Of a DNA stretch of 64,000 nt, positions 17,178 through 30,467 are shown in pieces (the first letter of the stretch is position 1; the number at the start of each line of letters is the position of its first letter). The notes below the pieces were generated by a model. It had not been told where the DNA came from and ran no database searches. It saw only the letters and a list, made by a program, of their open reading frames with translations. Source of the stretch: an uncultured Pelagibacteraceae bacterium (GTDB lineage Bacteria > Pseudomonadota > Alphaproteobacteria > Pelagibacterales > Pelagibacteraceae). The stretch spans positions 310,001 to 374,000 of the forward strand of contig CACHEU010000001.1 in NCBI GenBank assembly GCA_902578935.1, read 5' to 3'. The position numbers and the translations under genes are program-made.

Positions 17178-18059
17178 TTGTCAAAAAAAATAATACTTTT
17201 ATTTGGTCCAACCGCATCAGGAAAATCAAGATTAGCTCTAGACATTGCCAAAGAATTTAGTTGTGAAATTATCAATGCAGATAGCATGCAGGTATATAAA
17301 GAAGTTAAGATTTTGTCAGCCAGACCTAATAACAAAAGTATAAAACATCATTTATATGGATTTATTTCAGTAAAAAAAAATTTTTCAACTGGATCTTGGT
17401 ATAAGTTAGCAGCAAAAAAAATTAAAGATATAAACAAAAGGGGTAAAGTGGCCCTCGTAGTTGGAGGGACAGGTCTGTATTTCAAGGCCTTAACAGACGG
17501 TTTATCTGAAGTACCAGAGGTTCCCAAAATAAACATGAGCTCAAAATTAGATAAAGATTATATTCTAAAAAATCCTAAAATTTTTAAAGGTATTCCAATC
17601 AATGACAAACAGAGACTACAAAGAGCAATTTCTGTTTATAAACACACAGGAAAACCTTTATGGGTATGGCAGAAAAAAAATAAGAAAATTTTTAAGGATA
17701 GAGAATTTACAAAAATTTTTATTCAACCAGGGAAACCAGAAATAGAAATTAGAATTAAAAAAAGGTTCGACCAGATGTTGCGAGAAGGAGCCATTCAAGA
17801 GGCTGAAAATTTTAAAAAAATTCGAGTGAACTCTATAAATTCATCTAATTTTATAATTGGACTTAAAGAAATATCGGAATTTTTGAGCAATAAAATTTCA
17901 CTGAATGAACTTAAAGAGAAGGTGGTTATTAGATCAAGACAATACGCCAAGAGACAACTTACCTGGCAAAGAGGTCAAATGAAGGATTGGAAGGGATTTA
18001 CTGATACGAATTATCTTGATTTAAGAAAAAAAATTCTAAGTTATTTATCTAAAACTTGA
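17178..18059 (+). CDS. miaA: tRNA dimethylallyltransferase
   Basis: MiaA transfers the dimethylallyl group to A37 of tRNAs that read UNN codons. The P-loop GPTASGKS is at about 9-16, followed by NADSMQVYK and VGGTGLYFKAL, and the C-terminal RQYAKRQLTWQRGQ is diagnostic. Length (293 aa) is normal. The start is a TTG: the P-loop needs the residues after it and no ATG lies upstream in frame. It begins five bases after the protease stop. Confidence 0.94.
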   Translation: MSKKIILLFGPTASGKSRLALDIAKEFSCEIINADSMQVYKEVKILSARPNNKSIKHHLYGFISVKKNFSTGSWYKLAAKKIKDINKRGKVALVVGGTGLYFKALTDGLSEVPEVPKINMSSKLDKDYILKNPKIFKGIPINDKQRLQRAISVYKHTGKPLWVWQKKNKKIFKDREFTKIFIQPGKPEIEIRIKKRFDQMLREGAIQEAENFKKIRVNSINSSNFIIGLKEISEFLSNKISLNELKEKVVIRSRQYAKRQLTWQRGQMKDWKGFTDTNYLDLRKKILSYLSKT

Positions 18060-18083
18060 CCCAAAATTTTCCTAAGATAGATT
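18056..18083 (+). promoter_or_regulatory. Predicted ilvB promoter, leaderless geometry
   Basis: TTGACC (18056-18061) and TAGATT (18078-18083) are 16 bases apart. The ATG of ilvB starts seven bases after the last base of the -10 box, and no Shine-Dalgarno sequence can be seen, so transcription probably begins at or beside the start codon. Confidence 0.5.
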
Positions 18084-18089
18084 ACATTT

Positions 18090-19856
18090 ATGGGGAAATT
18101 ATTTTCAGGCGCAGAAATTGTTTTTAAGGTTTTGGAGCATCATAAAGTAGAGCACATATTTGGTTATCCAGGTGGTGCTGTACTGCCAATTTATGATGAA
18201 TTAAAAAACCATAAAACAATAAAACATATTTTAGCTCGTCATGAGCAAGGGGCAGGACATGCCGCAGAAGGATATGCACGCTCTTCTGGAAAGCCTGGCG
18301 TAATGCTAGTTACATCTGGGCCTGGAGCTACTAATGCAGTAACAGCGCTAACCGATGCTTACATGGACTCGGTTCCCATTGTTTGTATAAGCGGTCAAGT
18401 ACCAACTCACTTGATCGGAACAGATGCATTTCAAGAATGCGACACAACAGGAATCACTAGACCTTGTACAAAACATAATTGGCTAGTGAAAGATGTAAAA
18501 GATTTAGCCGACGTGATAGATCGTGCGTTTGAAATCGCAACAACAGGAAGACCTGGTCCAGTTTTAGTGGATATACCAAAAGATATTCAATTCAAAAAAA
18601 CAGAATTTATTTTAAAAAATAAAAAAAAGAAACAGGTTAACGGAAAACTAAATGGAAAAGTTAGCAATACAGAAATCGACAAAATTATAAGTATGATGAA
18701 AAAATCTTCTAGACCAATTTTTTATACGGGAGGCGGAGTAATAAACTCTGGACCTGAAGCCAGCAAATTACTAAGAGAGCTTGTCGCACTAACAGGATTT
18801 CCAATTACTTCTACCCTTCAAGGCCTAGGAGCTTATCCTGGAGACGATCCTTTATTTTTAGGAATGTTAGGAATGCACGGAACATACGAGGCCAACAACG
18901 CTATGTATAGTTGTGATTTGATGATTAATATTGGGGCTAGATTTGATGACAGAATAACAGGGAAGGTGGATGAGTTTTCGCCGAAATCAAAAAAAATTCA
19001 TGTTGATATCGATCCTTCGTCCATAGGAAAAAACATTAAGGTAGATCTTGCTGTTGTGAGTGATGTTGAAAGTTTTTTAAAAACTTTAAACAAAAGATTT
19101 AAAGAAAAAAATAAAGACTTTTTAAACTCAAATAAGTCAAACATATCCACGTGGTGGAAAGATATTGACAAATGGAGGCAAAAAAAATCATTGGGTTACA
19201 AAAACAGCAAAGAAGTTATAAAACCCCAGTATGCTGTTCAAAGACTCTATGAGCTTTCTAAAGATAAAGACGCTTATATAACAACGGAAGTTGGCCAGCA
19301 CCAAATGTGGGCGGCTCAACATTATAAATTTAGCAAACCAAACAGATGGATGACATCGGGTGGTCTTGGTACCATGGGCTATGGGTTACCTGCTGCCGTT
19401 GGTGTTCAAGTGGCAAATCCTGGTAAATTAGTAATAGATATTGCCGGAGAAGCATCTGTTCTAATGACAATGCAAGAAATGTCGACAGCAGTTCAATACA
19501 ATTTGCCGATTAAAATATTTATTTTAAACAACCAGTATATGGGGATGGTCAGGCAGTGGCAGGAGCTTTTACATGAAAAGAATTATTCAGAAAGTTATAC
19601 TGCTGCATTACCAGATTTTGTTAAACTTGCAGAAGCATACGGATGTGTAGGAATTCAAGCAAAAAAACCTGATGAGTTGGATGAAAAAATAAATGAAATG
19701 ATTAATGTCAACAAACCAGTCATTTTTGATTGTCTAGTTGATCCAATGGAAAATTGTTTTCCAATGATACCTTCAGGAAAACCTCATAATCAAATGTTGT
19801 TAGGTCCGGAAGATGAAAAAGAAGAAGTTTCTGACGAAGGGAAGACTTTAGTATAA
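18090..19856 (+). CDS. ilvB: Acetolactate synthase large subunit
   Basis: This TPP- and FAD-dependent enzyme condenses two pyruvates (or pyruvate and 2-oxobutyrate), the first common step of branched-chain amino acid synthesis. The catalytic glutamate lies in ARHEQGAGHAAEGYA (about 50-64), and the TPP-binding region is IDIAGEASVLMTMQE with NNQYMGMVRQWQE. Full length at 588 residues. It heads ilvB-ilvH-ilvC, with its stop overlapping the ilvH ATG by one base. Confidence 0.96.
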   Translation: MGKLFSGAEIVFKVLEHHKVEHIFGYPGGAVLPIYDELKNHKTIKHILARHEQGAGHAAEGYARSSGKPGVMLVTSGPGATNAVTALTDAYMDSVPIVCISGQVPTHLIGTDAFQECDTTGITRPCTKHNWLVKDVKDLADVIDRAFEIATTGRPGPVLVDIPKDIQFKKTEFILKNKKKKQVNGKLNGKVSNTEIDKIISMMKKSSRPIFYTGGGVINSGPEASKLLRELVALTGFPITSTLQGLGAYPGDDPLFLGMLGMHGTYEANNAMYSCDLMINIGARFDDRITGKVDEFSPKSKKIHVDIDPSSIGKNIKVDLAVVSDVESFLKTLNKRFKEKNKDFLNSNKSNISTWWKDIDKWRQKKSLGYKNSKEVIKPQYAVQRLYELSKDKDAYITTEVGQHQMWAAQHYKFSKPNRWMTSGGLGTMGYGLPAAVGVQVANPGKLVIDIAGEASVLMTMQEMSTAVQYNLPIKIFILNNQYMGMVRQWQELLHEKNYSESYTAALPDFVKLAEAYGCVGIQAKKPDELDEKINEMINVNKPVIFDCLVDPMENCFPMIPSGKPHNQMLLGPEDEKEEVSDEGKTLV

Positions 19857-20404
19857 TGGGTAAATCTAAATCAGCTTATAGTGAACCTGGAAAACTTGGA
19901 AAATCCGAGCATCATATTATAGTTGTTTGGGTTGATAACGAAGCTGGAGTTTTAGCTAGAGTGGCAGGTTTATTTTCAGGGAGAGGTTACAACATAGAGT
20001 CACTAGCCGTTGCAGAGGTTGACAAGAAAAAACACATATCCAGAATTACAATTGTAACTTCAGGAACGCCTCAGGTTATAGAACAGATCAAGCTTCAATT
20101 GAGAAAACTCGTTCCGGTTCACAAAGTTGCTGATTTTAAGAGAAATGATCCAAAAATTTTATTTAAAGAACTGGCTTTATTTAAGGTGGTTTCGTCAAAG
20201 AAAAACAGGGAAAAAGCCAAAAAAGTTTGTAAAAGATATAACTCTATTATATTAGACAAATCAAAAAACTCTTTTGTTATTCAAGTAACTGCATTAAGAA
20301 GAGATATTGATAAACTAATTGAAACATTGGGTCCACTTGGTTTAGTAAGTGCGTCAAGAACCGGTGCTGTTGCCATGACAAGAGGCTCGGAAATTTTTAA
20401 ATAG
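19856..20404 (+). CDS. ilvH: Acetolactate synthase small (regulatory) subunit
   Basis: The 182-residue subunit has an N-terminal ACT domain (HIIVVWVDNEAGVLARVAGLFSGRGYNIESLAV, about 20-52) that senses valine and activates the large subunit, and the usual C-terminal domain ending GAVAMTRGSE. It starts on the ilvB stop (TAATG), so the two subunits are translationally coupled. Confidence 0.95.
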   Translation: MGKSKSAYSEPGKLGKSEHHIIVVWVDNEAGVLARVAGLFSGRGYNIESLAVAEVDKKKHISRITIVTSGTPQVIEQIKLQLRKLVPVHKVADFKRNDPKILFKELALFKVVSSKKNREKAKKVCKRYNSIILDKSKNSFVIQVTALRRDIDKLIETLGPLGLVSASRTGAVAMTRGSEIFK

Positions 20405-21439
<1,035 letters not shown>

Positions 21440-21478
21440 CCCAATCTGGTTCAAAACATAAAAATTTTAATAATTATT

Positions 21479-21506
21479 TTGCAAATTAGCGTATTAATTG
21501 TATTAT
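21479..21506 (+). promoter_or_regulatory. Predicted leuA promoter
   Basis: TTGCAA (21479-21484), a 16-base spacer and TATTAT (21501-21506), in the 94-base gap after ilvC. It would start transcription near 21513, giving a short leader before the leuA ATG at 21534. Confidence 0.4.
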
Positions 21507-21533
21507 GCTAATTGCCTAAAATTATAAAAGATA

Positions 21534-24156
<2,623 letters not shown>

Positions 24157-24174
24157 TTTATTGTTATTTAAGCA

Positions 24175-25029
24175 ATGGCAACAAGCAGAGATGATTTTGG
24201 GATAGCTATTCGCTCTGCTTTGTTGCAGAGGGGAGCCAAACAAAAATTTTCTCTCTTCGTTTTAATTTTAATTTCAATCGTCATTTTTGCCGTAGACAAT
24301 ACCGAGATAAAACCCGTAAAAGTTTTAAGAAGCTTAATAAATGATAGTATATATCGGGTCTCTGCAATCTCTTCTTCTCCACTAAGATTTGCCTCAGGCA
24401 CAAAGGATTTTTTTGTTAAACATATTTTTATCTATGAGGAGAATGAACAATTAAAAACTGAAATCGCAGAACTTAAGAAACAAAAATTTAATACTTCTTA
24501 TCTTGAAACTGAGAACAAACAACTCCAAGAAGTAGTGGAACTAGATAAAAAGCTAGCTTTTACGACAGTTGGAGCAAAAATAATGCTAGATAAAAACAGT
24601 CCATATTTGAACTCAGCCATTATAAACAAGGGTTCTAATGCTGGAATTAAACTAGGGATGCCAGTTTTGAGCAAAGGCCACTTAGTTGGAAGGATTGTAG
24701 AGGTAAATTATATCTCGTCTAGGATCTTACTTTTGAACGATCTTAACAGCAAAATTCCCGTAGTTATATCACCTTCTGGTGATCAGGCAATTCTTTCTGG
24801 AATAGGAAAATTAAAACCAAGTTTAGAATATTTGCCAGAAAATTTTTATCCTGGAGATAATAATTTAGTCTATACATCTGGAAAAGATGGAGTGTTAGTT
24901 CCTGGAATTTCTATTGGCAAAGTATTAATGGAAGATGATCGTATGAAGGTAAAATTGTTTACTGATCCCACACAAATCTTTCTTGTGAATGTGGTTTTAG
25001 AACAGCAAACAGATTTGGAGGCAATGTAA
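24175..25029 (+). CDS. mreC: Rod-shape protein MreC
   Basis: The 284-residue protein has a short cytoplasmic N-terminus, one membrane segment (about 23-40), a coiled coil (about 85-125) and a beta-rich periplasmic domain with the typical stretches INKGSNAGIKLGMPVLSKG and GVLVPGISIGKV. MreC links MreB to the PBP2-RodA synthase. It lies in the canonical mreBCD-mrdA-rodA order. Confidence 0.92.
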   Translation: MATSRDDFGIAIRSALLQRGAKQKFSLFVLILISIVIFAVDNTEIKPVKVLRSLINDSIYRVSAISSSPLRFASGTKDFFVKHIFIYEENEQLKTEIAELKKQKFNTSYLETENKQLQEVVELDKKLAFTTVGAKIMLDKNSPYLNSAIINKGSNAGIKLGMPVLSKGHLVGRIVEVNYISSRILLLNDLNSKIPVVISPSGDQAILSGIGKLKPSLEYLPENFYPGDNNLVYTSGKDGVLVPGISIGKVLMEDDRMKVKLFTDPTQIFLVNVVLEQQTDLEAM

Positions 25030-25030
25030 A

Positions 25031-25546
25031 ATGGCACTAAATATAAAAATAATTAAAGAAAGTTTATTACGTTTAGGCCCGTTAATATTACTTATTTATA
25101 TATGTGTTTCTGAATTTCATACACAATTTTATTATTGGAAGATTTTTTCTTTCAATCTTCAGTTCATAATAATCTATTACTGGATTTTGAGAGACCCTTC
25201 GATCTTAGGATACGGTTTTGTATTTTTATGTGGAATAATAAACGACGTAATTTTAAGTTTACCTCTAGGAACAAGTCCCCTTTCTTATTTATTTGTTTCA
25301 CTGGTTGCTGCGTATGTAAGAAATGCCACAGTTAGAAGTACATTATTTACTGACTGGTTTACCTTTGTTGTAGCAATATTAGGTGGAAACATGCTTACTT
25401 ATTTTTTAATTAAAAATTTTACAGAAATGCAAACAGAATACACATCTGTTTTCTATGACTCTATGTTTACATTTATACTGTATCCTTTTTTCTGGGGTAT
25501 TTTTGAACTGTATAAAAGATTCATAGGTTTGAGGATTTATGATTAG
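25031..25546 (+). CDS. mreD: Rod-shape protein MreD
   Basis: A 171-residue integral membrane protein with about five hydrophobic segments and GIINDVILSLPLGTSPLSYL, an MreD family feature. It is placed between mreC (one-base gap) and mrdA (eight-base overlap), which supports the call more than sequence alone. Confidence 0.85.
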   Translation: MALNIKIIKESLLRLGPLILLIYICVSEFHTQFYYWKIFSFNLQFIIIYYWILRDPSILGYGFVFLCGIINDVILSLPLGTSPLSYLFVSLVAAYVRNATVRSTLFTDWFTFVVAILGGNMLTYFLIKNFTEMQTEYTSVFYDSMFTFILYPFFWGIFELYKRFIGLRIYD

Positions 25547-27473
25547 GTCAGGTGGAGAAAGTAAGATCAGGTTAATCGGAAGAAGAATGTTTATAATTTC
25601 AGCGGCAAAGGCCGTTGTTGTTTTTGGAATAGTTGGAAGACTAATATCTCTTCAAATTAATGAGAGCAAAAAGTATAAAACTTTATCAGATAAAAATAGA
25701 TTTCGAGAATGGAAATTTTCACCACCTCGTGGCCTTATCAATGATTATTTTGGAAAAGAAATAGCTTCTAACAAACAAGTATATCAACTTCACATTGTTC
25801 CAGAAAACTCAGAAAATTTAGAAGTTTTAATTTTCAGACTAAAAAATATTTTAAACTTAACTGAAAGAGAAATTTTTAAAATTAGAAGAAAAATTAGTTC
25901 CCAAAAACCCTGGGATCCAATTGTTGTCTCAGATAATTTAACATGGTCTGAATTTTCAAGAATAAATTTATTTTTACATGAATTACAAGGTGCGGAGCCT
26001 GTAGTATCGGTAGCTAGACTTTATACAGAACCTTCGTCTGCACACGTAATTGGCTATGTTTCAAAAGCTAGCAAAAAAGATTTACAAACAAAGAATTATT
26101 TGGAAAACAAGATTGCTGCCGGCACAAGAGTTGGAAAAACAGGTCTAGAAAATAGACTAGATTCAGAAGTTATCGGAGAAGTTGGTTACAAAAGATATGA
26201 AGTAAATGCTTTTGGTAAAAGGATTAGAGAAATATCAATTGATCCTGGAAAATCTGGCAAGAATTTTAGAACAACTTTAGACCTAGATGTTCAGGAGGAA
26301 GCAGCAAAGCAACTCAAAGGGAAATCAGGTTCTGTTTGTGTTATGGATATTTACAGGGGAGACATTATTGCCATGGTTTCCTCACCAACATTTGATGCAA
26401 ATAAGTTTGTTCATGGCATTGATAGAAAAAGTTGGAATTGGCTAATTAAACATAGAGATAAACCTTTAATTAACAAAGCAGTTTCCGGTCTTTATCCACC
26501 AGGATCTACAATTAAAATGTTAGCAGCCATCAGCGCTTTAGAAAATGATATCTTTAACCCAAAAACAGCAATTCGTTGTAAAGGTTCAATAGAACTTTAT
26601 GGAGAAAAATTTCACTGTTGGAAAAAAAAAGGACATGGCTATATGGACATGAGAGAAGGTATTAAACAATCCTGTGATATTTATTTTTATGAGGTTGCAA
26701 GAAGGCTAGGTATTGATCGATTATCAGAAACTGCAAAAAAATTTGGTTTAGGAAAACTAGTTTTGGAAGAATTTGTTGAAGAAAGGACAGGTGTTGTTCC
26801 AAATACAAGCTGGAAGAAAAAAAATATCGGTAAAAACTGGTACCTCGGAGAAACACTTCATGCTGGAATAGGACAGGGTTATTGGCAAAGTTCTCCCTTG
26901 CAGTTATGTTTAATGACAGCACAAATTGCAAACGGTGGTTATAAAATTAAGCCCAGAATTATTTTAGATAAAAAAGAAAGCGATCAATTTTTAGATCTAG
27001 ATCAATTTATTAAAGATAAAAAACTTTTTTCAGATGATGTGGTAAGTTTGTACGAGTTTATTGCTAAGTTTAAATACAAAAGCTTATTCAAAAACCCTGA
27101 GAATATAAAATTTGTTCAAGATGCTCTTTTTGGAGCAACAAATGAACCTGGAGGAACTTCATATGGATCAAGGCTAACAAAAAAAGAATTTATTTTTGCT
27201 GGGAAAACTGGAACTTCACAGGTCAAAAGATTTACCGAATTACAAAGAGAATTAGAAATTAAAAACGAAGATTTACCTTACGAAGAGAGAGATCATGCTT
27301 TATTTGTAGCCTTTGCTCCTTATAAAGACCCGAGGTATTCTATTAGTGTTGTAGTGGAACATGGAGGATCCGGAAGTAAGAGTGCAGCACCAATAGCCAA
27401 AGAAGTTATTAAAAAAATTCTAGAAAAACATCCTATGAGAGATTCTAAAAGAGAACAAGGAGAACAAGCGTAA
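25539..27473 (+). CDS. mrdA: Penicillin-binding protein 2, elongation transpeptidase
   Basis: PBP2 cross-links peptidoglycan during elongation, working with RodA. The 644-residue protein has an N-terminal membrane segment (about 17-37), a dimerisation domain and a transpeptidase domain with the active serine in PPGSTIK (about 323-329), the SxD motif SCD (about 378-380) and KTGTSQVK (about 552-559). It overlaps mreD by eight bases and rodA by one. Confidence 0.95.
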   Translation: MIRSGGESKIRLIGRRMFIISAAKAVVVFGIVGRLISLQINESKKYKTLSDKNRFREWKFSPPRGLINDYFGKEIASNKQVYQLHIVPENSENLEVLIFRLKNILNLTEREIFKIRRKISSQKPWDPIVVSDNLTWSEFSRINLFLHELQGAEPVVSVARLYTEPSSAHVIGYVSKASKKDLQTKNYLENKIAAGTRVGKTGLENRLDSEVIGEVGYKRYEVNAFGKRIREISIDPGKSGKNFRTTLDLDVQEEAAKQLKGKSGSVCVMDIYRGDIIAMVSSPTFDANKFVHGIDRKSWNWLIKHRDKPLINKAVSGLYPPGSTIKMLAAISALENDIFNPKTAIRCKGSIELYGEKFHCWKKKGHGYMDMREGIKQSCDIYFYEVARRLGIDRLSETAKKFGLGKLVLEEFVEERTGVVPNTSWKKKNIGKNWYLGETLHAGIGQGYWQSSPLQLCLMTAQIANGGYKIKPRIILDKKESDQFLDLDQFIKDKKLFSDDVVSLYEFIAKFKYKSLFKNPENIKFVQDALFGATNEPGGTSYGSRLTKKEFIFAGKTGTSQVKRFTELQRELEIKNEDLPYEERDHALFVAFAPYKDPRYSISVVVEHGGSGSKSAAPIAKEVIKKILEKHPMRDSKREQGEQA

Positions 27474-28597
27474 TGTTTAGACAAGGATCCATTCAATCAC
27501 ACTTAAGTTTAAGAGACAAAGTATTTTCTCTAGACTTAATTATGTTCTTTTGTATTTTAATTCTTGGGATAATCAGTTTTTTTGCAATGTATTCTACAGA
27601 TGGTGGCGAGTTTGCGTATCATACAAAAAGCCATATTGTTAGGTTTTTTGTTTTCTTCCTTTTATTTATTGCAGTTTCTTTTTTTCAAATAAATTTTTGG
27701 TACACTTGGAGTATTCCTATTTATATAGGAATTCTTACTTTATTAGTTTTAGTAAAGTTTTTTGGTTTAACCTCCTCTGGCTCACAAAGATGGTTAGATC
27801 TTTATTTTCTTAATCTTCAGCCTTCTGAATTAATGAAAATAGGTTTAATTTTATTCTTGGCTAAATATTACCATAGAATTTCATCAGGTGATGTTAATAG
27901 GATGAAATTTTTAGTGGCTCCTATCATCGCCTTAGTTATTCCGGTTATTCTTGTGGTTACACAACCAGATCTTGGTACAGCTTTTTTAATTGGAGCAGGT
28001 GGAGCTGTTGTGATTTGGCTTGCGGGGGTTAAGATGAAATTTTTTGCTTATATTGGAGTAATTTTTTTATCAATCACCCCTATTGCGATTTCCTTTTTGA
28101 AACCATATCAAAAATCAAGAATTTTAACTTTTTTGGATCCGAGTAGAGATCCACTTGGCGCAGGATATCAAATCACTCAATCAAAAATAGCTATTGGCTC
28201 AGGAGGATTATTTGGAAAAGGTTTTTTGAATGGATCTCAAAGTTATCTAGACTATTTACCAGAAAAACATACCGATTTTATCTTCACTTTATTTTCTGAA
28301 GAATTTGGCTTTTTTGGTTCATGTTTAGTTTTAGCGCTTTATATTTTAATTACTTGGAGAATAGTCTCTATAGGAAATGGGTTTAGAGATACTTTTGGAA
28401 AATTATATTGTTACAGTTTTGCAACGGCTTTCTTTCTGTACGTTGCTGTGAATATGGGAATGGTCCTAGGTCTAATACCCATTGTGGGCGCACCATTACC
28501 TATACTTTCCTACGGTGGTTCTTCAATGATGGCCATGATGTTCGGTTTGGGTGTAGTGATGAGTTGCAAGATACATAAAGATCAACAAATAGGTTAA
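27473..28597 (+). CDS. rodA: SEDS-family peptidoglycan glycosyltransferase RodA
   Basis: The 374-residue protein has about ten membrane segments and the SEDS-family stretches QPSELMKIGLILFLAKYY, TQPDLGTA and GAPLPILSYGGSS. RodA polymerises lipid II with PBP2. Its ATG shares a base with the mrdA stop (TAATG), so both subunits are made together. Confidence 0.95.
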   Translation: MFRQGSIQSHLSLRDKVFSLDLIMFFCILILGIISFFAMYSTDGGEFAYHTKSHIVRFFVFFLLFIAVSFFQINFWYTWSIPIYIGILTLLVLVKFFGLTSSGSQRWLDLYFLNLQPSELMKIGLILFLAKYYHRISSGDVNRMKFLVAPIIALVIPVILVVTQPDLGTAFLIGAGGAVVIWLAGVKMKFFAYIGVIFLSITPIAISFLKPYQKSRILTFLDPSRDPLGAGYQITQSKIAIGSGGLFGKGFLNGSQSYLDYLPEKHTDFIFTLFSEEFGFFGSCLVLALYILITWRIVSIGNGFRDTFGKLYCYSFATAFFLYVAVNMGMVLGLIPIVGAPLPILSYGGSSMMAMMFGLGVVMSCKIHKDQQIG

Positions 28598-28644
28598 TAC
28601 AACCAATAATCGTAATATTTTGATAAAAATAATTAATTCAGCTG

Positions 28645-28673
28645 TTGCATTCTTGTGGATAATTTGCTGAAAT
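28645..28673 (+). promoter_or_regulatory. Predicted bactofilin promoter
   Basis: TTGCAT (28645-28650), a 17-base spacer and TGAAAT (28668-28673), seven bases before the ATG at 28681. No Shine-Dalgarno site is present, which again fits a leaderless message; the -10 box is weak. Confidence 0.3.
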
Positions 28674-28680
28674 ACGTCCT

Positions 28681-29151
28681 ATGTTTGGAAACAAAAAGAC
28701 CAGTATCCCAAGACCGTTGAATGACAGCGGCAGATCTTTGATTAGCGAAACTTTTTCTTTAGAAGGTACGCTTAGGACTTCTGGTGCTATAGACATAGCG
28801 GGATTGATCAAGGGCGCTGTATATACTAACGATTTAATTATAAAGGAAACGGGTTCTATTATAGGTCCGGTTGAAACAGACAAAATAGAAATTCATGGTC
28901 ACTTGGAAGGCAAGATTGTAGCAAGAACTATTGTTATAGGCAGTACTGCAGTAGTTAAAGGTGATATTTTATTTAGCGAAAGCTTAAAAACAGAAGAAGG
29001 CGCGGATATTAACGGATATCTTAAGAAGACTGAAAGCACAAGTTTAGAGGCAGCACAAAGCGAATTCAAATTGGACTCAATAGAGACCAAAGAATCTAAA
29101 GAAAAAGAAAAATCTAAAAAAGGCCGACCAAAAATAGTTGCTAGCAACTAA
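28681..29151 (+). CDS. Bactofilin
   Basis: The 156-residue protein has a central bactofilin beta-helix core (about 20-115) with repeats such as GTLRTSGAIDIAGLIKGAV and GHLEGKIVARTIVIGSTAVVKGDI, flanked by flexible charged ends. Bactofilins form nucleotide-independent filaments used in cell shape or polar organisation. Its place right after mreBCD-mrdA-rodA fits a role in envelope growth. Confidence 0.88.
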   Translation: MFGNKKTSIPRPLNDSGRSLISETFSLEGTLRTSGAIDIAGLIKGAVYTNDLIIKETGSIIGPVETDKIEIHGHLEGKIVARTIVIGSTAVVKGDILFSESLKTEEGADINGYLKKTESTSLEAAQSEFKLDSIETKESKEKEKSKKGRPKIVASN

Positions 29152-29210
29152 CTAAAAGAAGTACAATCTAACACAGTTAAATCATTGGAGCTTTGGGTTA
29201 AAACAGATTT

Positions 29211-30467
29211 ATGTCTGCAAAAGGTTGTTCTTCAGTTGGGATCATAGGCGGTGGTATACAAGGAGTTTGTATTGGCCTTCAGCTCTTGAAAAAAAATATT
29301 CCCACAACAATATTCGACAGAAATCACCCAAACGAACCAGGAACGATGGCTTCTTATGGTAATGCTGGTCATTTTTCACCGTATGCAGTTTTACAATTAA
29401 ATAGGCCTGATGTTTTATACGATGTTCCTAAAATGATCCTAAGTTCATTTGGTCCTTTAGCACTAAAATGGAATTATATTCCAAAAATGTTACCGTGGAT
29501 CTTTCATTACTTAAAAAACTGCAACAAAAAATCAATGCTGAATACAGCAAAGTATATGCATCAAATTTTAGACCTTTCAATGAACGCCTATGAAGAAATT
29601 TTTCAAGAAATTGATACTACCAATTTAGTAGATCAGAAAGGAATTATTTATATTTGGACAAACCAAAACATTAAAAGCAGAGAGTTAGAGATTAAAGTTA
29701 GAAATGATTTAGGAGTAAAGCAAAAGATATTAAGTACAAAAGAAATTTTAGATCTAGAACCAAATCTTAAACCTGTTTTTTCTGGAGGTTGTTATTATGA
29801 CTATGCTTATCACGCTAGAGATCCTCATGGTATATTAAAAAAGATATTTGAACTATTCATAAAAAAAGGAGGAAAATTTATCAAGGAAGATGTTCAATCT
29901 TTAAAACAATTAGATGAAAATCAAACATTAATTAAAACCGCAACACAAGAATATAAATTTGAAAAATCAGTAATTGCTTGTGGAGCTTTTTCAAAAAAAC
30001 TAACCGATCAGCTTGGAGAAAAAATTCCTCTAGATACAGAAAGAGGTTACCATGTTCATTTTAAAGGTATGGATAAATTAATTAGCAGACCTGTAATTTT
30101 TCTAGACAGAGGTTTTGGGATGACTCCTATGAATCAAGGCTTAAGAGCAGTTGGAACTGTTGAATTGGGAGGTTTAAAAAATCCTATTTCAAAAAAAAGA
30201 ATTCAATATGTAGTCAATTGTGCAAAAGAATTACTTCCTCAATTGAAAGAACATGAAGATGAATGGTTGGGTTTTAGACCAACATTGCCAGACTTCCTTC
30301 CAGTCATTGGTCCGTCTAAAAATAATAAAAATATTGTTTATGCTTTTGGCCACCAACATCTAGGATGGACGCTTGGTGCCATAACTGGAAAAATTGTTTC
30401 AGGTATTTTGGCTAATGAGAAAACAAATTTGGATTTATCAGCTTATAGTTCTTCAAGGTTTGGTTAA
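29211..30467 (+). CDS. DadA-like FAD-dependent D-amino acid dehydrogenase
   Basis: The 418-residue protein has an FAD-binding Rossmann motif VGIIGGGIQGVCIGLQLL (about 9-26) and the D-amino acid dehydrogenase pattern NAGHFSPYA, and its C-terminus (FRPTLPDFLPVIGPS..GHQHLGWTLGAITG) is that of DadA-type enzymes. It would oxidise a D-amino acid or related secondary amine and pass electrons to the respiratory chain. The following gene starts on the next base, so the two probably act together. Substrate not deducible. Confidence 0.8.
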   Translation: MSAKGCSSVGIIGGGIQGVCIGLQLLKKNIPTTIFDRNHPNEPGTMASYGNAGHFSPYAVLQLNRPDVLYDVPKMILSSFGPLALKWNYIPKMLPWIFHYLKNCNKKSMLNTAKYMHQILDLSMNAYEEIFQEIDTTNLVDQKGIIYIWTNQNIKSRELEIKVRNDLGVKQKILSTKEILDLEPNLKPVFSGGCYYDYAYHARDPHGILKKIFELFIKKGGKFIKEDVQSLKQLDENQTLIKTATQEYKFEKSVIACGAFSKKLTDQLGEKIPLDTERGYHVHFKGMDKLISRPVIFLDRGFGMTPMNQGLRAVGTVELGGLKNPISKKRIQYVVNCAKELLPQLKEHEDEWLGFRPTLPDFLPVIGPSKNNKNIVYAFGHQHLGWTLGAITGKIVSGILANEKTNLDLSAYSSSRFG